64,000 bases of DNA from CAXBID01 sp963815305 (GCA_963815305.1 CAWFFW010000001.1:1674001-1738000); one strand, 5' to 3'. Counted from the first letter of the stretch, positions 53,938-62,984 are shown. Notes: a model not told the origin generated them from the letters alone. Program-made: numbers and translations.

Positions 53938-54306
53938 CTAATACTTGTATTTTTTTAACACGTCTAGAGTTGTATAGTCTAAAGCTTTTTTATGAGTTGA
54001 TTCTAAAATTACAAACGGTGCTTTTCCTTCGCGTTCTGCTTCCAACCATCTAGAGATACATAAACACCACTTAGAACCTACTTTAAGACCTGGAAAACGC
54101 CATTGTGGTATAGGTGTAGAAAGATTATTTCCACGAGATTTTGTAAAGTCTAAAAATTCTTGAGTTACTATGGCGCATAACACATGTGTTCCTGAATCTT
54201 CTTGAATCGTTCTGCAAAAACCGTCCCTAAAATAGCCTGTAGCAGGATCAACACAACAAGATTTTAAAGGGGTTCCTAAAACATTTAATTCATTATTACT
54301 AGACAT
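53938..54306 (-). CDS. DUF2237 family protein
   Basis: A 122-residue protein: NVLGTPLKSCCVDPATGYFR, then TIQEDSGTHVLCAIVTQEFL and GLKVGSKWCLCISRWLEAER are the conserved DUF2237 blocks, with several cysteines. Function unknown; found in many bacteria and some plants. It follows purC on the same strand after a gap and is convergent with the FAD enzyme gene. Confidence 0.9.
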   Translation of the reverse strand: MSSNNELNVLGTPLKSCCVDPATGYFRDGFCRTIQEDSGTHVLCAIVTQEFLDFTKSRGNNLSTPIPQWRFPGLKVGSKWCLCISRWLEAEREGKAPFVILESTHKKALDYTTLDVLKKYKY

Positions 54307-54359
54307 GCTTAAATTTATAAATTATGGAGTCAATTTCTATTGAAATGTTGAAGGTTATC

Positions 54360-55304
54360 TTACTTTAAATATGCCAACACATTGGCTTCAATACGTTCTT
54401 GAATATTGCTAACGTCTGCTTTCACAAAAGTTTCTCCTGTAATATTTTCATAAAGTTCTATATAGCGCTCAGAGACCGTTTCAATATAGTCGTCGCTCAT
54501 AAATGGTACAGTTTGTCCTTCTAAACCTTGAAAGTTATTTTTTATTAACCATTGGCGTACAAACTCTTTAGATAATTGCTTTTGTGCTTCTCCTTTATCT
54601 TGTCGCTCTTGGTAACCATCGGCATAAAAATAACGTGAAGAATCTGGAGTATGGATTTCGTCAATCAATACGATTTTTCCGTCTTTAGTTTTACCAAATT
54701 CATATTTAGTATCGACCAAAATAAGTTTACGAGACGCTGCTATTTCTGAACCTCTTTGGAATAATTTACGCGTATAGTCTTCTAAAACCAAATAATCGTC
54801 TTCAGAAACGATACCACGTTTTAAAATATCTTGACGCGAAATATCTTCATCGTGGTTTCCCATTTCTGCTTTGGTCGCCGGTGTAATTATAGGCTCTGGA
54901 AACTTATCATTTTCTGTCATACCTTCTGGCATCGCAATACCACAAAGCATGCGCTTACCTGCTTTATACTCGCGTGCTGCATGCCCACTCATATACCCAC
55001 GAATTACCATTTCTACTTTAAAAGGCTCGCATAAGTGCCCCACAGCCACATTAGGATCAGGTATTGCGGTTAACCAATGAGGTACTAAATCTTGAGTTGC
55101 GGCCATCATTTTGGTTGCAATCTGGTTAAGTATTTGCCCTTTATACGGAATCCCTTTTGGCATCACCACATCAAACGCTGATAATCTATCGGTAGCAATC
55201 ATAACCAATTGCTCATCATTGATGTTATAAACTTCTCTTACTTTGCCTTTATAAAGACTTTTTTGATTTGGGAAATTGAAATTGGTATCGATAATTGTGT
55301 TCAT
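54360..55304 (-). CDS. purC: phosphoribosylaminoimidazole-succinocarboxamide synthase
   Basis: A 314-residue SAICAR synthase. It begins NFPNQKSLYKGKVREVYNIN, followed by TDRLSAFDVVMPKGIPYKG, and later shows LVDTKYEFGKTKDGKIVLID and HTPDSSRYFY. It ligates aspartate to CAIR using ATP in de novo purine synthesis. The length fits the longer eukaryotic-like and Bacteroidota form, not the 237 residues of E. coli. I start it at the ATG at 55304, because the preceding codons (MFL) are not conserved. Confidence 0.95.
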   Translation of the reverse strand: MNTIIDTNFNFPNQKSLYKGKVREVYNINDEQLVMIATDRLSAFDVVMPKGIPYKGQILNQIATKMMAATQDLVPHWLTAIPDPNVAVGHLCEPFKVEMVIRGYMSGHAAREYKAGKRMLCGIAMPEGMTENDKFPEPIITPATKAEMGNHDEDISRQDILKRGIVSEDDYLVLEDYTRKLFQRGSEIAASRKLILVDTKYEFGKTKDGKIVLIDEIHTPDSSRYFYADGYQERQDKGEAQKQLSKEFVRQWLIKNNFQGLEGQTVPFMSDDYIETVSERYIELYENITGETFVKADVSNIQERIEANVLAYLK

Positions 55305-55370
55305 TAAAAACAATATGTAGTTTGTTTTACAAATGTAATTTGTTTACCCATGCTAAACAACTCAAAATAA

Positions 55371-55397
55371 AAAAGGAGACATAAAAATTCTCCTTTT
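55371..55397 (-). terminator. Terminator after the outer-membrane protein gene
   Basis: AAAAGGAGA (55371-55379) pairs with TCTCCTTTT (55389-55397) across a nine-base loop, and the minus-strand transcript continues into a short U-rich run. It lies between the outer-membrane gene's stop and the purC start. Confidence 0.7.
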
Positions 55398-55444
55398 AAA
55401 ATTCCTAAATAAAAATTTCAATCCCTTATAAATGAAATTTTGGT

Positions 55445-55960
55445 TTAATTAAATCTAATGTTGTAAGTAACTCCCAAACCAATGTTTTGTAAATCAAGAT
55501 CATTTTCGGCAAATGTATTTTGATAAAAGGCATACATATTCCAATCTCTATTATGGTAACCTATTTGTGGATTAATGTAAAGTCCGCCTTCATTATTATC
55601 AACACCTGTTAAAAAACCGTACCCAAAATCGGTACCTAAAAATAATCCACTAGTGTTAAAATAATAACGAATAAATCCTGCAGCAGGAATGATACCAAAA
55701 TCATCAAAACCATCCTTTCCAAAAAAATGAGTATAACCAGATGCTAAACCTATTCCTAAATTTGGATTAAACAGATATTGTCCTCTTAAATCTAAACCTA
55801 AATTGAAAGAAGAGGCATCGCCTGCATCGCTTACTGGCACTCCGGCAATTAATCCTGCTTTTAACCATGAATTGTCAGACGTGATGTCCAATTCAGTGTC
55901 TTGAGCAAATATGGGATTTAATCCCAATGATAATCCGATTAATAAAAATACTTTTTTCAT
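55445..55960 (-). CDS. small outer-membrane beta-barrel (porin-like) protein
   Basis: A 171-residue protein with a signal peptide (KKVFLLIGLSLGLNPIFAQ) and alternating hydrophobic/polar strands: FNLGLDLRGQYLFNPNLGIG, FIRYYFNTSGLFLGTDFGYG, ending in GLGVTYNIRFN with a terminal aromatic-Asn. This is the pattern of OmpA-like eight-strand barrels. Function unknown. Monocistronic, with its own terminator. Confidence 0.85.
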   Translation of the reverse strand: MKKVFLLIGLSLGLNPIFAQDTELDITSDNSWLKAGLIAGVPVSDAGDASSFNLGLDLRGQYLFNPNLGIGLASGYTHFFGKDGFDDFGIIPAAGFIRYYFNTSGLFLGTDFGYGFLTGVDNNEGGLYINPQIGYHNRDWNMYAFYQNTFAENDLDLQNIGLGVTYNIRFN

Positions 55961-56088
55961 AATGTATTATTAGTTGTTTGTGATGCAAATTTCGATTACT
56001 AAACATGATAAAAGATTACATGATTTTCATTAAATATTATAGAATTAAAATTATTTTTTTATAAAAGACATCATTTACAATCCATAAA

Positions 56089-56116
56089 AAAACCAATTAA
56101 ATTAATAATTGGTTTT
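56089..56116 (-). terminator. Terminator after the phoH-like gene
   Basis: AAAACCAATTA (56089-56099) and TAATTGGTTTT (56106-56116) form a perfect 11-base stem with a six-base loop. Read on the minus strand it is followed by a U-run, 24 bases after the stop codon. Confidence 0.85.
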
Positions 56117-56139
56117 AATGCTATACGGTGATATATTTA

Positions 56140-57093
56140 TCATTCTCTATTTTCAATACTTTTATAAGCCTCAATAACCTTCTTCACCAATTTATGACGA
56201 ATAACATCTTTATCATCTAAAAATATCATACCTACACCTTCTACATTTTTTAATATTAAAAGTGCTTCTTTTAGACCCGATATGGTTCTACGAGGTAAAT
56301 CAATTTGTCCTGGATCGCCAGTTAATAGGAATTTGGCATTTTTTCCCATACGTGTCAAAAACATCTTCATTTGGGCGTGTGTGGTATTTTGACCTTCATC
56401 TAAAATAACGAAGGCATTATCCAGCGTTCGCCCTCTCATAAACGCTAACGGCGCTATTTGTATCGTACCATTTTCTATATAAAGTGCCAACTTTTCGGGG
56501 GCAATCATGTCGCGTAACGCATCATAAAGGGGTTGCATGTACGGATCTAGTTTTTCTTTTAAATCGCCTGGTAAAAACCCTAAATTTTCGCCAGCTTCAA
56601 CCGCTGGACGCGTTAAAATAATACGTTTTACCTCTTTATTTTTTAAGGCTTGAACTGCTAATGCAACACCCGTATAGGTTTTACCTGTACCTGCCGGCCC
56701 AATAGCGAAAACCATATCATTTTTGCGCATTAGTTCTACCATTTTTCGTTGGTTTGCCGTTTGCGCTTTAATCAGTTTTCCGCCAACACCGTGCACAATC
56801 ACTTCACCACTTTGTTTGGATGTTGTATAATCATCACTACTTTGGCTGGTTAAAACACGCTCAATAACATTTTCGTCCAATTTATTATATTTACTAAAAT
56901 GCTTTAAAAGCATCGAGATTCTTCGGTTAAATTCTTCTAATAATTCTTCATCGCCAAAGGCTTTTAATTTATTTCCGCGAGCTACGATTTTTAGTTTGGG
57001 AAAATATTTTTTTAGAAGTTCAATATTTACATTTTGGGCTCCAAAAAACTCTTTTGGAGAGATTTCTTCTAGTTCGATAATGATTTCGTTCAA
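56140..57093 (-). CDS. PhoH-like ATPase
   Basis: A 317-residue P-loop protein. An N-terminal KH-like region (about residues 15-80) precedes the PhoH core with Walker A GPAGTGKT (132-139) and Walker B FVILDEGQNTTHAQMKMFLT. The same architecture is found in E. coli YbeZ, linked to RNA processing and ribosome maturation with YbeY, so an RNA-directed ATPase is likely. The divergent SAM hydroxide adenosyltransferase gene shares its upstream spacer. Confidence 0.92.
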   Translation of the reverse strand: MNEIIIELEEISPKEFFGAQNVNIELLKKYFPKLKIVARGNKLKAFGDEELLEEFNRRISMLLKHFSKYNKLDENVIERVLTSQSSDDYTTSKQSGEVIVHGVGGKLIKAQTANQRKMVELMRKNDMVFAIGPAGTGKTYTGVALAVQALKNKEVKRIILTRPAVEAGENLGFLPGDLKEKLDPYMQPLYDALRDMIAPEKLALYIENGTIQIAPLAFMRGRTLDNAFVILDEGQNTTHAQMKMFLTRMGKNAKFLLTGDPGQIDLPRRTISGLKEALLILKNVEGVGMIFLDDKDVIRHKLVKKVIEAYKSIENRE

Positions 57094-57293
57094 AGGCGTA
57101 TATTTAATTTAATAGGTCCAACTTTGTGATGGACATATTGTTTCGTTAGATATTAATATTTTTTTTAGACGTATTCTGTATTATCTATTTTTATAAAATA
57201 TGTTTTTAAACCTACATTTTCATTTAAAATATAAAAACGAAAACGAAAATTTATGTAGGTTTGTATCCCACACAAGTGAAACTCAAAAATACA

Positions 57294-57301
57294 TAATTTT
57301 G
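57294..57301 (+). promoter_or_regulatory. TAnnTTTG -7 promoter box before the SAM hydroxide adenosyltransferase gene
   Basis: TAATTTTG matches the -7 consensus, 37 bases upstream of the ATG at 57339. No well-placed -33 TTTG is seen. Confidence 0.45.
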
Positions 57302-57338
57302 AGTGACCTAACGCTAAAAACATATCAACAATTTGCCA

Positions 57339-58175
57339 ATGGCAATTATAACTTTAACAACCGATTTTGGAGAAAAAGATCACTTTGCTGGCGCAACAAA
57401 AGGTGCCATTTACAGTGAACTGCCCGATGTTAAAATTGTTGATATCTCACATTCAATTTCTCCATTTAGCATTCCTGAAGCGGGTTATATCATTCAAAAT
57501 GCATATAACAGCTTTCCAAAGGGCACCATACATATAATTGGTATTGATTCTGAAATAAATGCAGAAAATAAGCACATTGCCGTTAAACTTGACGACCATT
57601 ATTTTATTTGCGCGAATAACGGTATTATGAGTATGATATGTTCTGAAATTGCTCCTGAAAAAATTGTTGAAATTAATATTCATGATAAAATACAAACAAG
57701 CTTTCCTGTTTTAGATGTATTTGTAAAAGTAGCGTGCCATATTGCCCGCGGTGGCACATTAGAGGTGGTTGGGAAAGCGATTGAAGGTATTAAACCTTTA
57801 AAGAATATTGCACCTTACGTGAACGAAGATAAAACTCAGATTATAGGGAGCGTTATTTATGTTGATAATTATGGAAATGTGGTAACCAATATTAAACGTG
57901 CGTTTTTCGAAAGGCTACAAAAAGGACGTAATTTTGAAATTTCAGCACGAAATTATAAATTTAAAAAAATATTCAATAAATATAGCGAGATTGTAAATTT
58001 TGAAATTCCTGAAGATAAGCGGCAGGATGAAGGTAGAAAACTAGTCGTTTTCAATTCTGGTGGGTTTTTAGAAATTGCTGTTTTTAAAAGTAATCCGTCA
58101 ACAGTGGGTAGTGCTTCTACCCTGCTAGGTTTAGGAGTTATGGACGCTGTGAGTGTTAGTTTTAGCTCCATCTAA
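57339..58175 (+). CDS. SAM hydroxide adenosyltransferase (DUF62 family)
   Basis: A 278-residue enzyme started at ATG 57339; an upstream TTG two codons earlier is not needed. The DUF62 start, ITLTTDFGEKDHFAGATKGA, and the catalytic-region VKIVDISHSISPFSIPEAGY are clear, as is a C-terminal beta-barrel with NSGGFLEIAVFKSN and STLLGLGVMD. These enzymes hydrolyse SAM to adenosine and methionine, a housekeeping reaction in many bacteria and archaea. The monooxygenase-fold gene follows 43 bases on. Confidence 0.92.
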   Translation: MAIITLTTDFGEKDHFAGATKGAIYSELPDVKIVDISHSISPFSIPEAGYIIQNAYNSFPKGTIHIIGIDSEINAENKHIAVKLDDHYFICANNGIMSMICSEIAPEKIVEINIHDKIQTSFPVLDVFVKVACHIARGGTLEVVGKAIEGIKPLKNIAPYVNEDKTQIIGSVIYVDNYGNVVTNIKRAFFERLQKGRNFEISARNYKFKKIFNKYSEIVNFEIPEDKRQDEGRKLVVFNSGGFLEIAVFKSNPSTVGSASTLLGLGVMDAVSVSFSSI

Positions 58176-58218
58176 ATTATGGACAAAAGATGAATTTCTT
58201 ATAATAGAAAATAAAACG

Positions 58219-58515
58219 ATGTTAGTAAGAATTGTTAAAATGGAGTTTATCGAACAGCATATTGATGTATTTTTAAAGTACTTTAATGCTAACAAAAGCA
58301 CAATTAGAGACTTTGAAGGTTGCTTACTATTGGAATTATATAGAGACAAAAAAGAACCACATATTTTTTTTACCTATAGCTATTGGAAAACTGAAAAAGA
58401 TTTAGAACTTTACAGAAAATCTGAGGTGTTTAACAACGTTTGGTCTAAAACCAAACCCCTTTTTAGTAAAAAAGCAGTTGCTTGGAGTGTTGATAAATTG
58501 GAAAGTTTAAAATAA
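58219..58515 (+). CDS. antibiotic-biosynthesis-monooxygenase-fold protein
   Basis: A 98-residue ABM-domain protein. The start at 58219 (MLVRIVKMEF) is chosen because the frame upstream overlaps the preceding gene and is not ABM-like. Features are FLKYFNANKSTIRDFEGCLL, FTYSYWKTEKDLELYRKSEV and FSKKAVAWSVDKL. Despite the name, members include heme-degrading, quinone and uncharacterised proteins. It probably binds a small aromatic ligand in a dimer; function unknown. Confidence 0.85.
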   Translation: MLVRIVKMEFIEQHIDVFLKYFNANKSTIRDFEGCLLLELYRDKKEPHIFFTYSYWKTEKDLELYRKSEVFNNVWSKTKPLFSKKAVAWSVDKLESLK

Positions 58516-58524
58516 ATATAACAC

Positions 58525-58608
58525 ATCATTGCGAAACAAATTGATAAATTTGTTTCGCAATCTTATAAATATAAAACGATTATTTCGTCATTACCTCCTC
58601 ACAATGAT
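58525..58608. repeat. REP-like unit with a perfect 15-bp hairpin
   Basis: ATTGCGAAACAAATT (58528-58542) and AATTTGTTTCGCAAT (58547-58561) are exact inverted copies around a GATA loop. A CGTCATTACCTCCTCACAATGA segment, part of it a REP-like word, follows at 58586-58607. Located between the ABM-domain gene and gldF. It lacks a U-run, so it may be a repeat rather than a terminator, though the stem could also serve to stop or protect transcripts. Confidence 0.6.
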
Positions 58609-58626
58609 TTAGAAAAAGAGACATTC

Positions 58627-59346
58627 ATGCTAGCCATACTTAAAAAAGAAATCAATTCATTTTTTGCCTCACCAATAGGGTATTTGGTTATTGCTATTTT
58701 TTTATTACTAAACGGACTCTTTTTATGGCTTTTTAAAGGCGATTTTAATATTCTGGATTATGGGTTTGCTGATTTGTCAGCCTTCTTTTTATTGGCACCT
58801 TGGATTTTAATTTTCCTGATTCCTGCAATAACCATGCGTAGTTTTTCTGATGAAAAAAAACAAGGAACTTTAGAGTTGTTGCTGACTAAACCAATCTCGC
58901 CTATAAACATTGTTTTAGGAAAATATTTTGGAGCTTTCATTTTAATTTTAATAGCACTTGTACCAACACTACTTTATGTTTACACGATTTATCAATTAGG
59001 AAATCCTATTGGTAATTTAGATATTGGCAGCACAATAGGATCATATTTTGGATTGCTTTTTTTAATGGCTTCTTACACCGCTATTGGTCTGTTTTCTTCA
59101 ACATTATCCGATAATCAAATTGTCGCCTTTATCACTTCGGTATTTTTATGTTTTCTTTTTTATATTGGTTTTGAAGGAATTGCAGACTTTACCTCTAGCC
59201 ATTTTATAGATCAATTAGGGATGAGTTCGCACTATAAAAGTATGAGTCGTGGTGTTTTAGATACTCGAGATATTATTTATTTTTTGAGTATTACCTTCTT
59301 TTTTTTAATGATGACAAAATTAAATTTAACCAAAGAAAGTCGATGA
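58627..59346 (+). CDS. gldF: gliding motility-associated ABC transporter permease GldF
   Basis: A 239-residue ABC-2 permease with six membrane helices. It begins LAILKKEINSFFASPIGYLV, with FLIPAITMRSFSDEKKQGTL and ELLLTKPISPINIVLGKYFG, all characteristic of GldF. With GldA (ATPase, encoded elsewhere) and GldG it forms an ABC complex connected with gliding motility and secretion in Bacteroidota. Followed by a four-base overlap with an unnamed gene that separates it from gldG. Confidence 0.93.
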   Translation: MLAILKKEINSFFASPIGYLVIAIFLLLNGLFLWLFKGDFNILDYGFADLSAFFLLAPWILIFLIPAITMRSFSDEKKQGTLELLLTKPISPINIVLGKYFGAFILILIALVPTLLYVYTIYQLGNPIGNLDIGSTIGSYFGLLFLMASYTAIGLFSSTLSDNQIVAFITSVFLCFLFYIGFEGIADFTSSHFIDQLGMSSHYKSMSRGVLDTRDIIYFLSITFFFLMMTKLNLTKESR

Positions 59347-59828
59347 TTTTTACACCGCTATTTGTTATTTTTTTTATTATCGTTTTTATACTGGTTTGGT
59401 TATTTGCTAATACGATTGATAAGCGCAAATGGGTCTCACTTTTAATGAGTTTAGTTTTAGCACCGTTAGCCTATTTTTTTATTTTCTACCCCATTTTAAA
59501 TATTTTTTCTAGCTATCACCATGAAAAACATTTTAATGCTGAAACTTGGAAAGATACACCGTCTTTACGCTATGAAATGGTAAATCATATAAAAAATGAC
59601 AGCCTACTCATCAATAAATCTAAAAAAGAGGTGCAAAATATTTTAGGGAAAGCTGAATGGTACGGTTGGAATGATCGTATTAAATCAAATTCTCCAGAAC
59701 AATGGAACTACAATTTAGGTTTTAAACCCGGCGCCTTCAATAATATGCAAGAATGTTTAGAAATAGTGTTTAAGAATAACACCGTTACAAGTGTTAAACA
59801 ATATCAATTAAAGAAAACTTTTGAATAA
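59343..59828 (+). CDS. membrane protein of unknown function between gldF and gldG
   Basis: A 161-residue protein with two N-terminal hydrophobic helices (FVIFFIIVFILVWLFANTID and VSLLMSLVLAPLAYFFIFYP) and a soluble remainder. The C-terminal part (LINKSKKEVQNILGKAEWYG, then WNYNLGFKPG) resembles the outer-membrane lipoprotein SmpA/BamE fold by eye. It overlaps gldF by four bases (ATGA) and its stop overlaps gldG by eight, indicating tight translational coupling. I do not recognise a named family; a partner of the GldFG complex is possible. Confidence 0.75.
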   Translation: MIFTPLFVIFFIIVFILVWLFANTIDKRKWVSLLMSLVLAPLAYFFIFYPILNIFSSYHHEKHFNAETWKDTPSLRYEMVNHIKNDSLLINKSKKEVQNILGKAEWYGWNDRIKSNSPEQWNYNLGFKPGAFNNMQECLEIVFKNNTVTSVKQYQLKKTFE

Positions 59829-61488
59829 AACGTTAAAATATATTAGTCTGCTTGTCATAATTTTAATAGCTGTAAATCTATTGAGCTACACTATTTTCAA
59901 ACGTTTCGACCTTACGGAAGATTCACGTTATACCTTAAGTGATGCTACATTAAATATTATTAAGGATGCTGAATCGCCCTTGATTATTGATGTATTTTTG
60001 AAAGGCGAAGATTTTCCTGCAGAATTTAGACGCCTTCAAAGTGAAACCACACAATTATTAGAAGAGTTTTCAGATAACAATAACCATATCATTTTCAACT
60101 TTTTTAACCCGCTCGAAGACGAAGCAAATCGGGATATAATCATTCAACAACTTACGAGACGTGGGTTAACACCGATGCAACTCAGTGTTGAAGAAAATGG
60201 AAAATCATCACAAGCCATCGTTTTTCCTTGGGCACTAGCAAGTTATAATGACCAAACGGTAACTATTTCGTTAATTAAAAATAAAATTGGTGCTACACAA
60301 CAAGAATTGGTTAGCAATTCGGTACAACATTTGGAATATGCTTTTGCGGATGGATTTAGTAAACTCATTAAACCAAAGCGTAAAAAAATCGCCATTTTAA
60401 AAGGTAATAACCAATTAGAAGATAGATACATTGCAGACTTTGTAAAGAAAATTGGCGAATACTATTTTATTGCGCCTTTTACTTTAGATAGTGTGGCTTC
60501 ACAGCCGCAAAAAACATTAAACGATTTAAATAAATTTGATTTAATTATTAATGCAAAACCCACTGAGCCCTTTACTGAGAATGAAAAATTTGTTTTGGAT
60601 CAATACACAATGCATGGTGGAAAAAGTATTTGGCTTCTTGATATGGTAGCTATGGAAAAGGATAGTTTATATAATGAATCGGGTAAAAATTACGCCATTT
60701 CAAGAGATTTAAACTTAACCGATTTTTTCTTCACTTATGGCGCTCGCATTAAACCGGTTATGGTAAGCACCCTCTACTCTGCGCCAATTACTTTAGCAAT
60801 GGGAGAAGGTAGTAATTCACAATTTCAACCTTTAAGATGGCTGTATTCACCTTTAGCAAATTCAAAAATTAATCATCCTATTGTAAATAATTTAAATTTA
60901 GTAAAATTCGATTTTGCAAACTCCATAGACACTTTAAAAAATACGATTAAAAAGACTATTCTTTTAGAAACTGCACCCCTGACCAAACTAGAGGGTACAC
61001 CTAAAGAAATTAGCTTAAGTATGGTTACCAAAGAACAAGATCCAGCAAGTTTCAACCAAGGTATTCAAAACCTTGCAGTGCTTTTAGAAGGAGAATTTGA
61101 ATCGGTTTACAGCAATCGCATCAAACCTTTTAAGTTGAAAACTGATAAAGAAAAGGGCATAGCGACCAAAATGGTGGTTATTGGCGATGGTGATGTGATT
61201 AAGAATGATGTGGTTAAAAATATACCACAAGAATTAGGGTTTGATCGTTGGACAGGAAAAAGATATGGCAATAAAGAATTCTTGCTGAATACCGTAAATT
61301 ACCTACTCGATGACAACGGACTTATAAACATTCGATCTAAAGAAATAGCCATTGCCTTTTTAAATCAAGAAAAAATAGCTGATAAAAAAACCAAGTGGCA
61401 ACTTATAAATATCGCATTACCACTCGTATTATTGGCTCTATTCGGATTAGGATTTAATTACTACCGAAAGAAAAAATACGCTGCCTAA
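59821..61488 (+). CDS. gldG: gliding motility-associated ABC transporter substrate-binding protein GldG
   Basis: A 555-residue protein. A TM helix (YISLLVIILIAVNLLSYTIF) precedes a large periplasmic region with FKRFDLTEDSRYTLSDATL, the GldG/ABC-type Gly-rich DUF start, and a final TM (LINIALPLVLLALFGLGFNY). It starts at TTG 59821, overlapping the preceding stop. With GldF and GldA it forms the gliding-associated ABC transporter. The symbol is based on order and the conserved N-terminal motif. Confidence 0.92.
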   Translation: MNKTLKYISLLVIILIAVNLLSYTIFKRFDLTEDSRYTLSDATLNIIKDAESPLIIDVFLKGEDFPAEFRRLQSETTQLLEEFSDNNNHIIFNFFNPLEDEANRDIIIQQLTRRGLTPMQLSVEENGKSSQAIVFPWALASYNDQTVTISLIKNKIGATQQELVSNSVQHLEYAFADGFSKLIKPKRKKIAILKGNNQLEDRYIADFVKKIGEYYFIAPFTLDSVASQPQKTLNDLNKFDLIINAKPTEPFTENEKFVLDQYTMHGGKSIWLLDMVAMEKDSLYNESGKNYAISRDLNLTDFFFTYGARIKPVMVSTLYSAPITLAMGEGSNSQFQPLRWLYSPLANSKINHPIVNNLNLVKFDFANSIDTLKNTIKKTILLETAPLTKLEGTPKEISLSMVTKEQDPASFNQGIQNLAVLLEGEFESVYSNRIKPFKLKTDKEKGIATKMVVIGDGDVIKNDVVKNIPQELGFDRWTGKRYGNKEFLLNTVNYLLDDNGLINIRSKEIAIAFLNQEKIADKKTKWQLINIALPLVLLALFGLGFNYYRKKKYAA

Positions 61489-61505
61489 ATGTTAATAAGT
61501 TTGTT

Positions 61506-61536
61506 TCCAAATATAGACCGTTTGGAATATATTTGT
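61506..61536 (+). promoter_or_regulatory. dnaN promoter region: palindrome and TAnnTTTG box
   Basis: TATATTTG (61529-61536) matches the -7 consensus, 39 bases before the dnaN start. TTCCAAA (61506-61512) and TTTGGAA (61522-61528) just upstream are exact inverted copies that could bind a regulator. A possible -33 TTTG lies at 61501-61504. Confidence 0.45.
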
Positions 61537-61575
61537 AAGTAATGATTTTTCCAAACTAAAAAAGCATTTTTATAG

Positions 61576-62694
61576 ATGAAATTTATAGTATCAAGTACTT
61601 ATTTATTAAAGCAATTACAAGTTTTAGGAGGTGTTATCAATAACTCGAACACTTTACCTATTTTAGATAATTTTTTATTTGAATTAGACCACACCAAACT
61701 TACTGTTTCAGCAAGTGATTTAGAAACCACGATGGCTTCTAGTTTGGATGTTGAAAGTGACAGTAAAGGAAGTGTTGCTATTCCGGCACGTTTATTACTT
61801 GATACTTTAAAAACATTTCCTGAGCAACCTTTAACCTTTGTTATTGAAGATAATAATACCGTTGAAATAAGTTCTAATCATGGTAAATATGCCTTGGCTT
61901 ACGCCGATGGAAACGAATTCCCAAAAGCGGTAGCGCTTGAAGATCCCAGTAAAACAGTGATCACTGGAGATATTTTAGCAACAGCGATTAGCAAAACTAT
62001 TTTTGCTGCTGGTAATGATGATTTACGCCCTGTAATGAGTGGTGTGTTTTTTCAGTTTTCAACCGAAGGCTTAACGTTTGTGGCAACTGATGCTCATAAA
62101 TTAGTAAAATATACACGTGATGATGTAAAAGCAAGTCAGGTTGCTGAGTTTATAATGCCTAAAAAACCGTTGAATCTTTTAAAAGGTATTTTAGCGGCAA
62201 GCGAAGATGATGTCACTATTGAATACAATGAGAGTAACGCAAAATTTACCTTTGAAAATTCTGAGCTTATTTGTCGTTTAATTGACGGAAAATACCCGAA
62301 TTATGAAGCGGTAATACCCAAAGAAAATCCAAATAAATTAGCGATTGACAGAACACAGTTTTTAAATTCTGTGCGTCGTGTTAGTATTTTCTCGAATAAA
62401 ACAACACACCAAATACGTTTAAAAATTGCTGGAGCCGAATTAAATATTTCGGCTGAAGATATTGATTACAGTAACAAAGCTGAAGAGCGTTTAACGTGTG
62501 ATTACCAAGGTGATGATATGCAAATTGGTTTTAACTCGCGTTTTTTGACGGAGATGTTGAATAATCTAGGCTCAGACGAAGTACAACTTGAAATGAGTAT
62601 GCCAAATAGAGCAGGTATTTTAACACCTGTTGATGGCCTTGATGAAGGTGAGCAAATTACAATGTTGGTTATGCCTGTGATGTTGAATAACTAA
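61576..62694 (+). CDS. dnaN: DNA polymerase III beta subunit (sliding clamp)
   Basis: A 372-residue protein in three repeated domains typical of DnaN. The start KFIVSSTYLLKQLQVLGGVI, the central FVATDAHKLVKYTRD block and the C-terminal EGEQITMLVMPVML tail are diagnostic. The clamp encircles DNA and tethers polymerase in replication. It is not adjacent to dnaA here; such separation is common in Bacteroidota. It has its own promoter box and a strong terminator. Confidence 0.97.
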   Translation: MKFIVSSTYLLKQLQVLGGVINNSNTLPILDNFLFELDHTKLTVSASDLETTMASSLDVESDSKGSVAIPARLLLDTLKTFPEQPLTFVIEDNNTVEISSNHGKYALAYADGNEFPKAVALEDPSKTVITGDILATAISKTIFAAGNDDLRPVMSGVFFQFSTEGLTFVATDAHKLVKYTRDDVKASQVAEFIMPKKPLNLLKGILAASEDDVTIEYNESNAKFTFENSELICRLIDGKYPNYEAVIPKENPNKLAIDRTQFLNSVRRVSIFSNKTTHQIRLKIAGAELNISAEDIDYSNKAEERLTCDYQGDDMQIGFNSRFLTEMLNNLGSDEVQLEMSMPNRAGILTPVDGLDEGEQITMLVMPVMLNN

Positions 62695-62714
62695 ATTCCT
62701 TTGAAAAAAGGAAT
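62695..62714 (+). terminator. First hairpin after dnaN
   Basis: ATTCCTTT (62695-62702) and AAAGGAAT (62707-62714) form a perfect eight-base stem with a GAAA tetraloop immediately after the stop codon. It has no U-run, so it may protect the mRNA 3' end. Confidence 0.5.
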
Positions 62715-62728
62715 CTCATGATATAAAT

Positions 62729-62761
62729 GCAGTAATCTTAATTGGATTGCTGCTTTTTTTA
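62729..62761 (+). terminator. Rho-independent terminator after dnaN
   Basis: GCAGTAATC (62729-62737) pairs with GATTGCTGC (62745-62753) with one T:G wobble, followed by an eight-base U-run. Confidence 0.85.
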
Positions 62762-62984
62762 TTTCGCAAAAGCCAACTCTTTACTTTGTAAAAATTTTCG
62801 ACTACCTTCGTTTAACAGTAGATATAAAACATTAAAACGATTTCATATCAAGTCGTTGCCTGTAATAGCGGAAAACGAGCCTGACGAATGAGAAATGGAA
62901 GAATAAATACGAATTTGATATTTTTAAAATATCTCAAAATGAAATAAAATTTTCACCTAAAAACTAATGATTTAAAAAAATATT
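62762..62984. other. Intergenic region with a possible repeat fragment
   Basis: A spacer of about 220 bases before the zinc-ribbon gene. TAATAGCGGAAAACGAGCCTGA near 62872-62893 resembles the middle of the 301-356 repeat (TATAGCGGAAAGCCTGACC) and may be a diverged copy. No gene is visible. Confidence 0.35.

Noticed and set aside
57200..57418. 72-codon plus-strand open frame upstream of the SAM hydroxide adenosyltransferase gene
   Set aside because: It overlaps the start of that gene in another frame, has no conserved features and contains the promoter-like box. The real gene starts at 57339.
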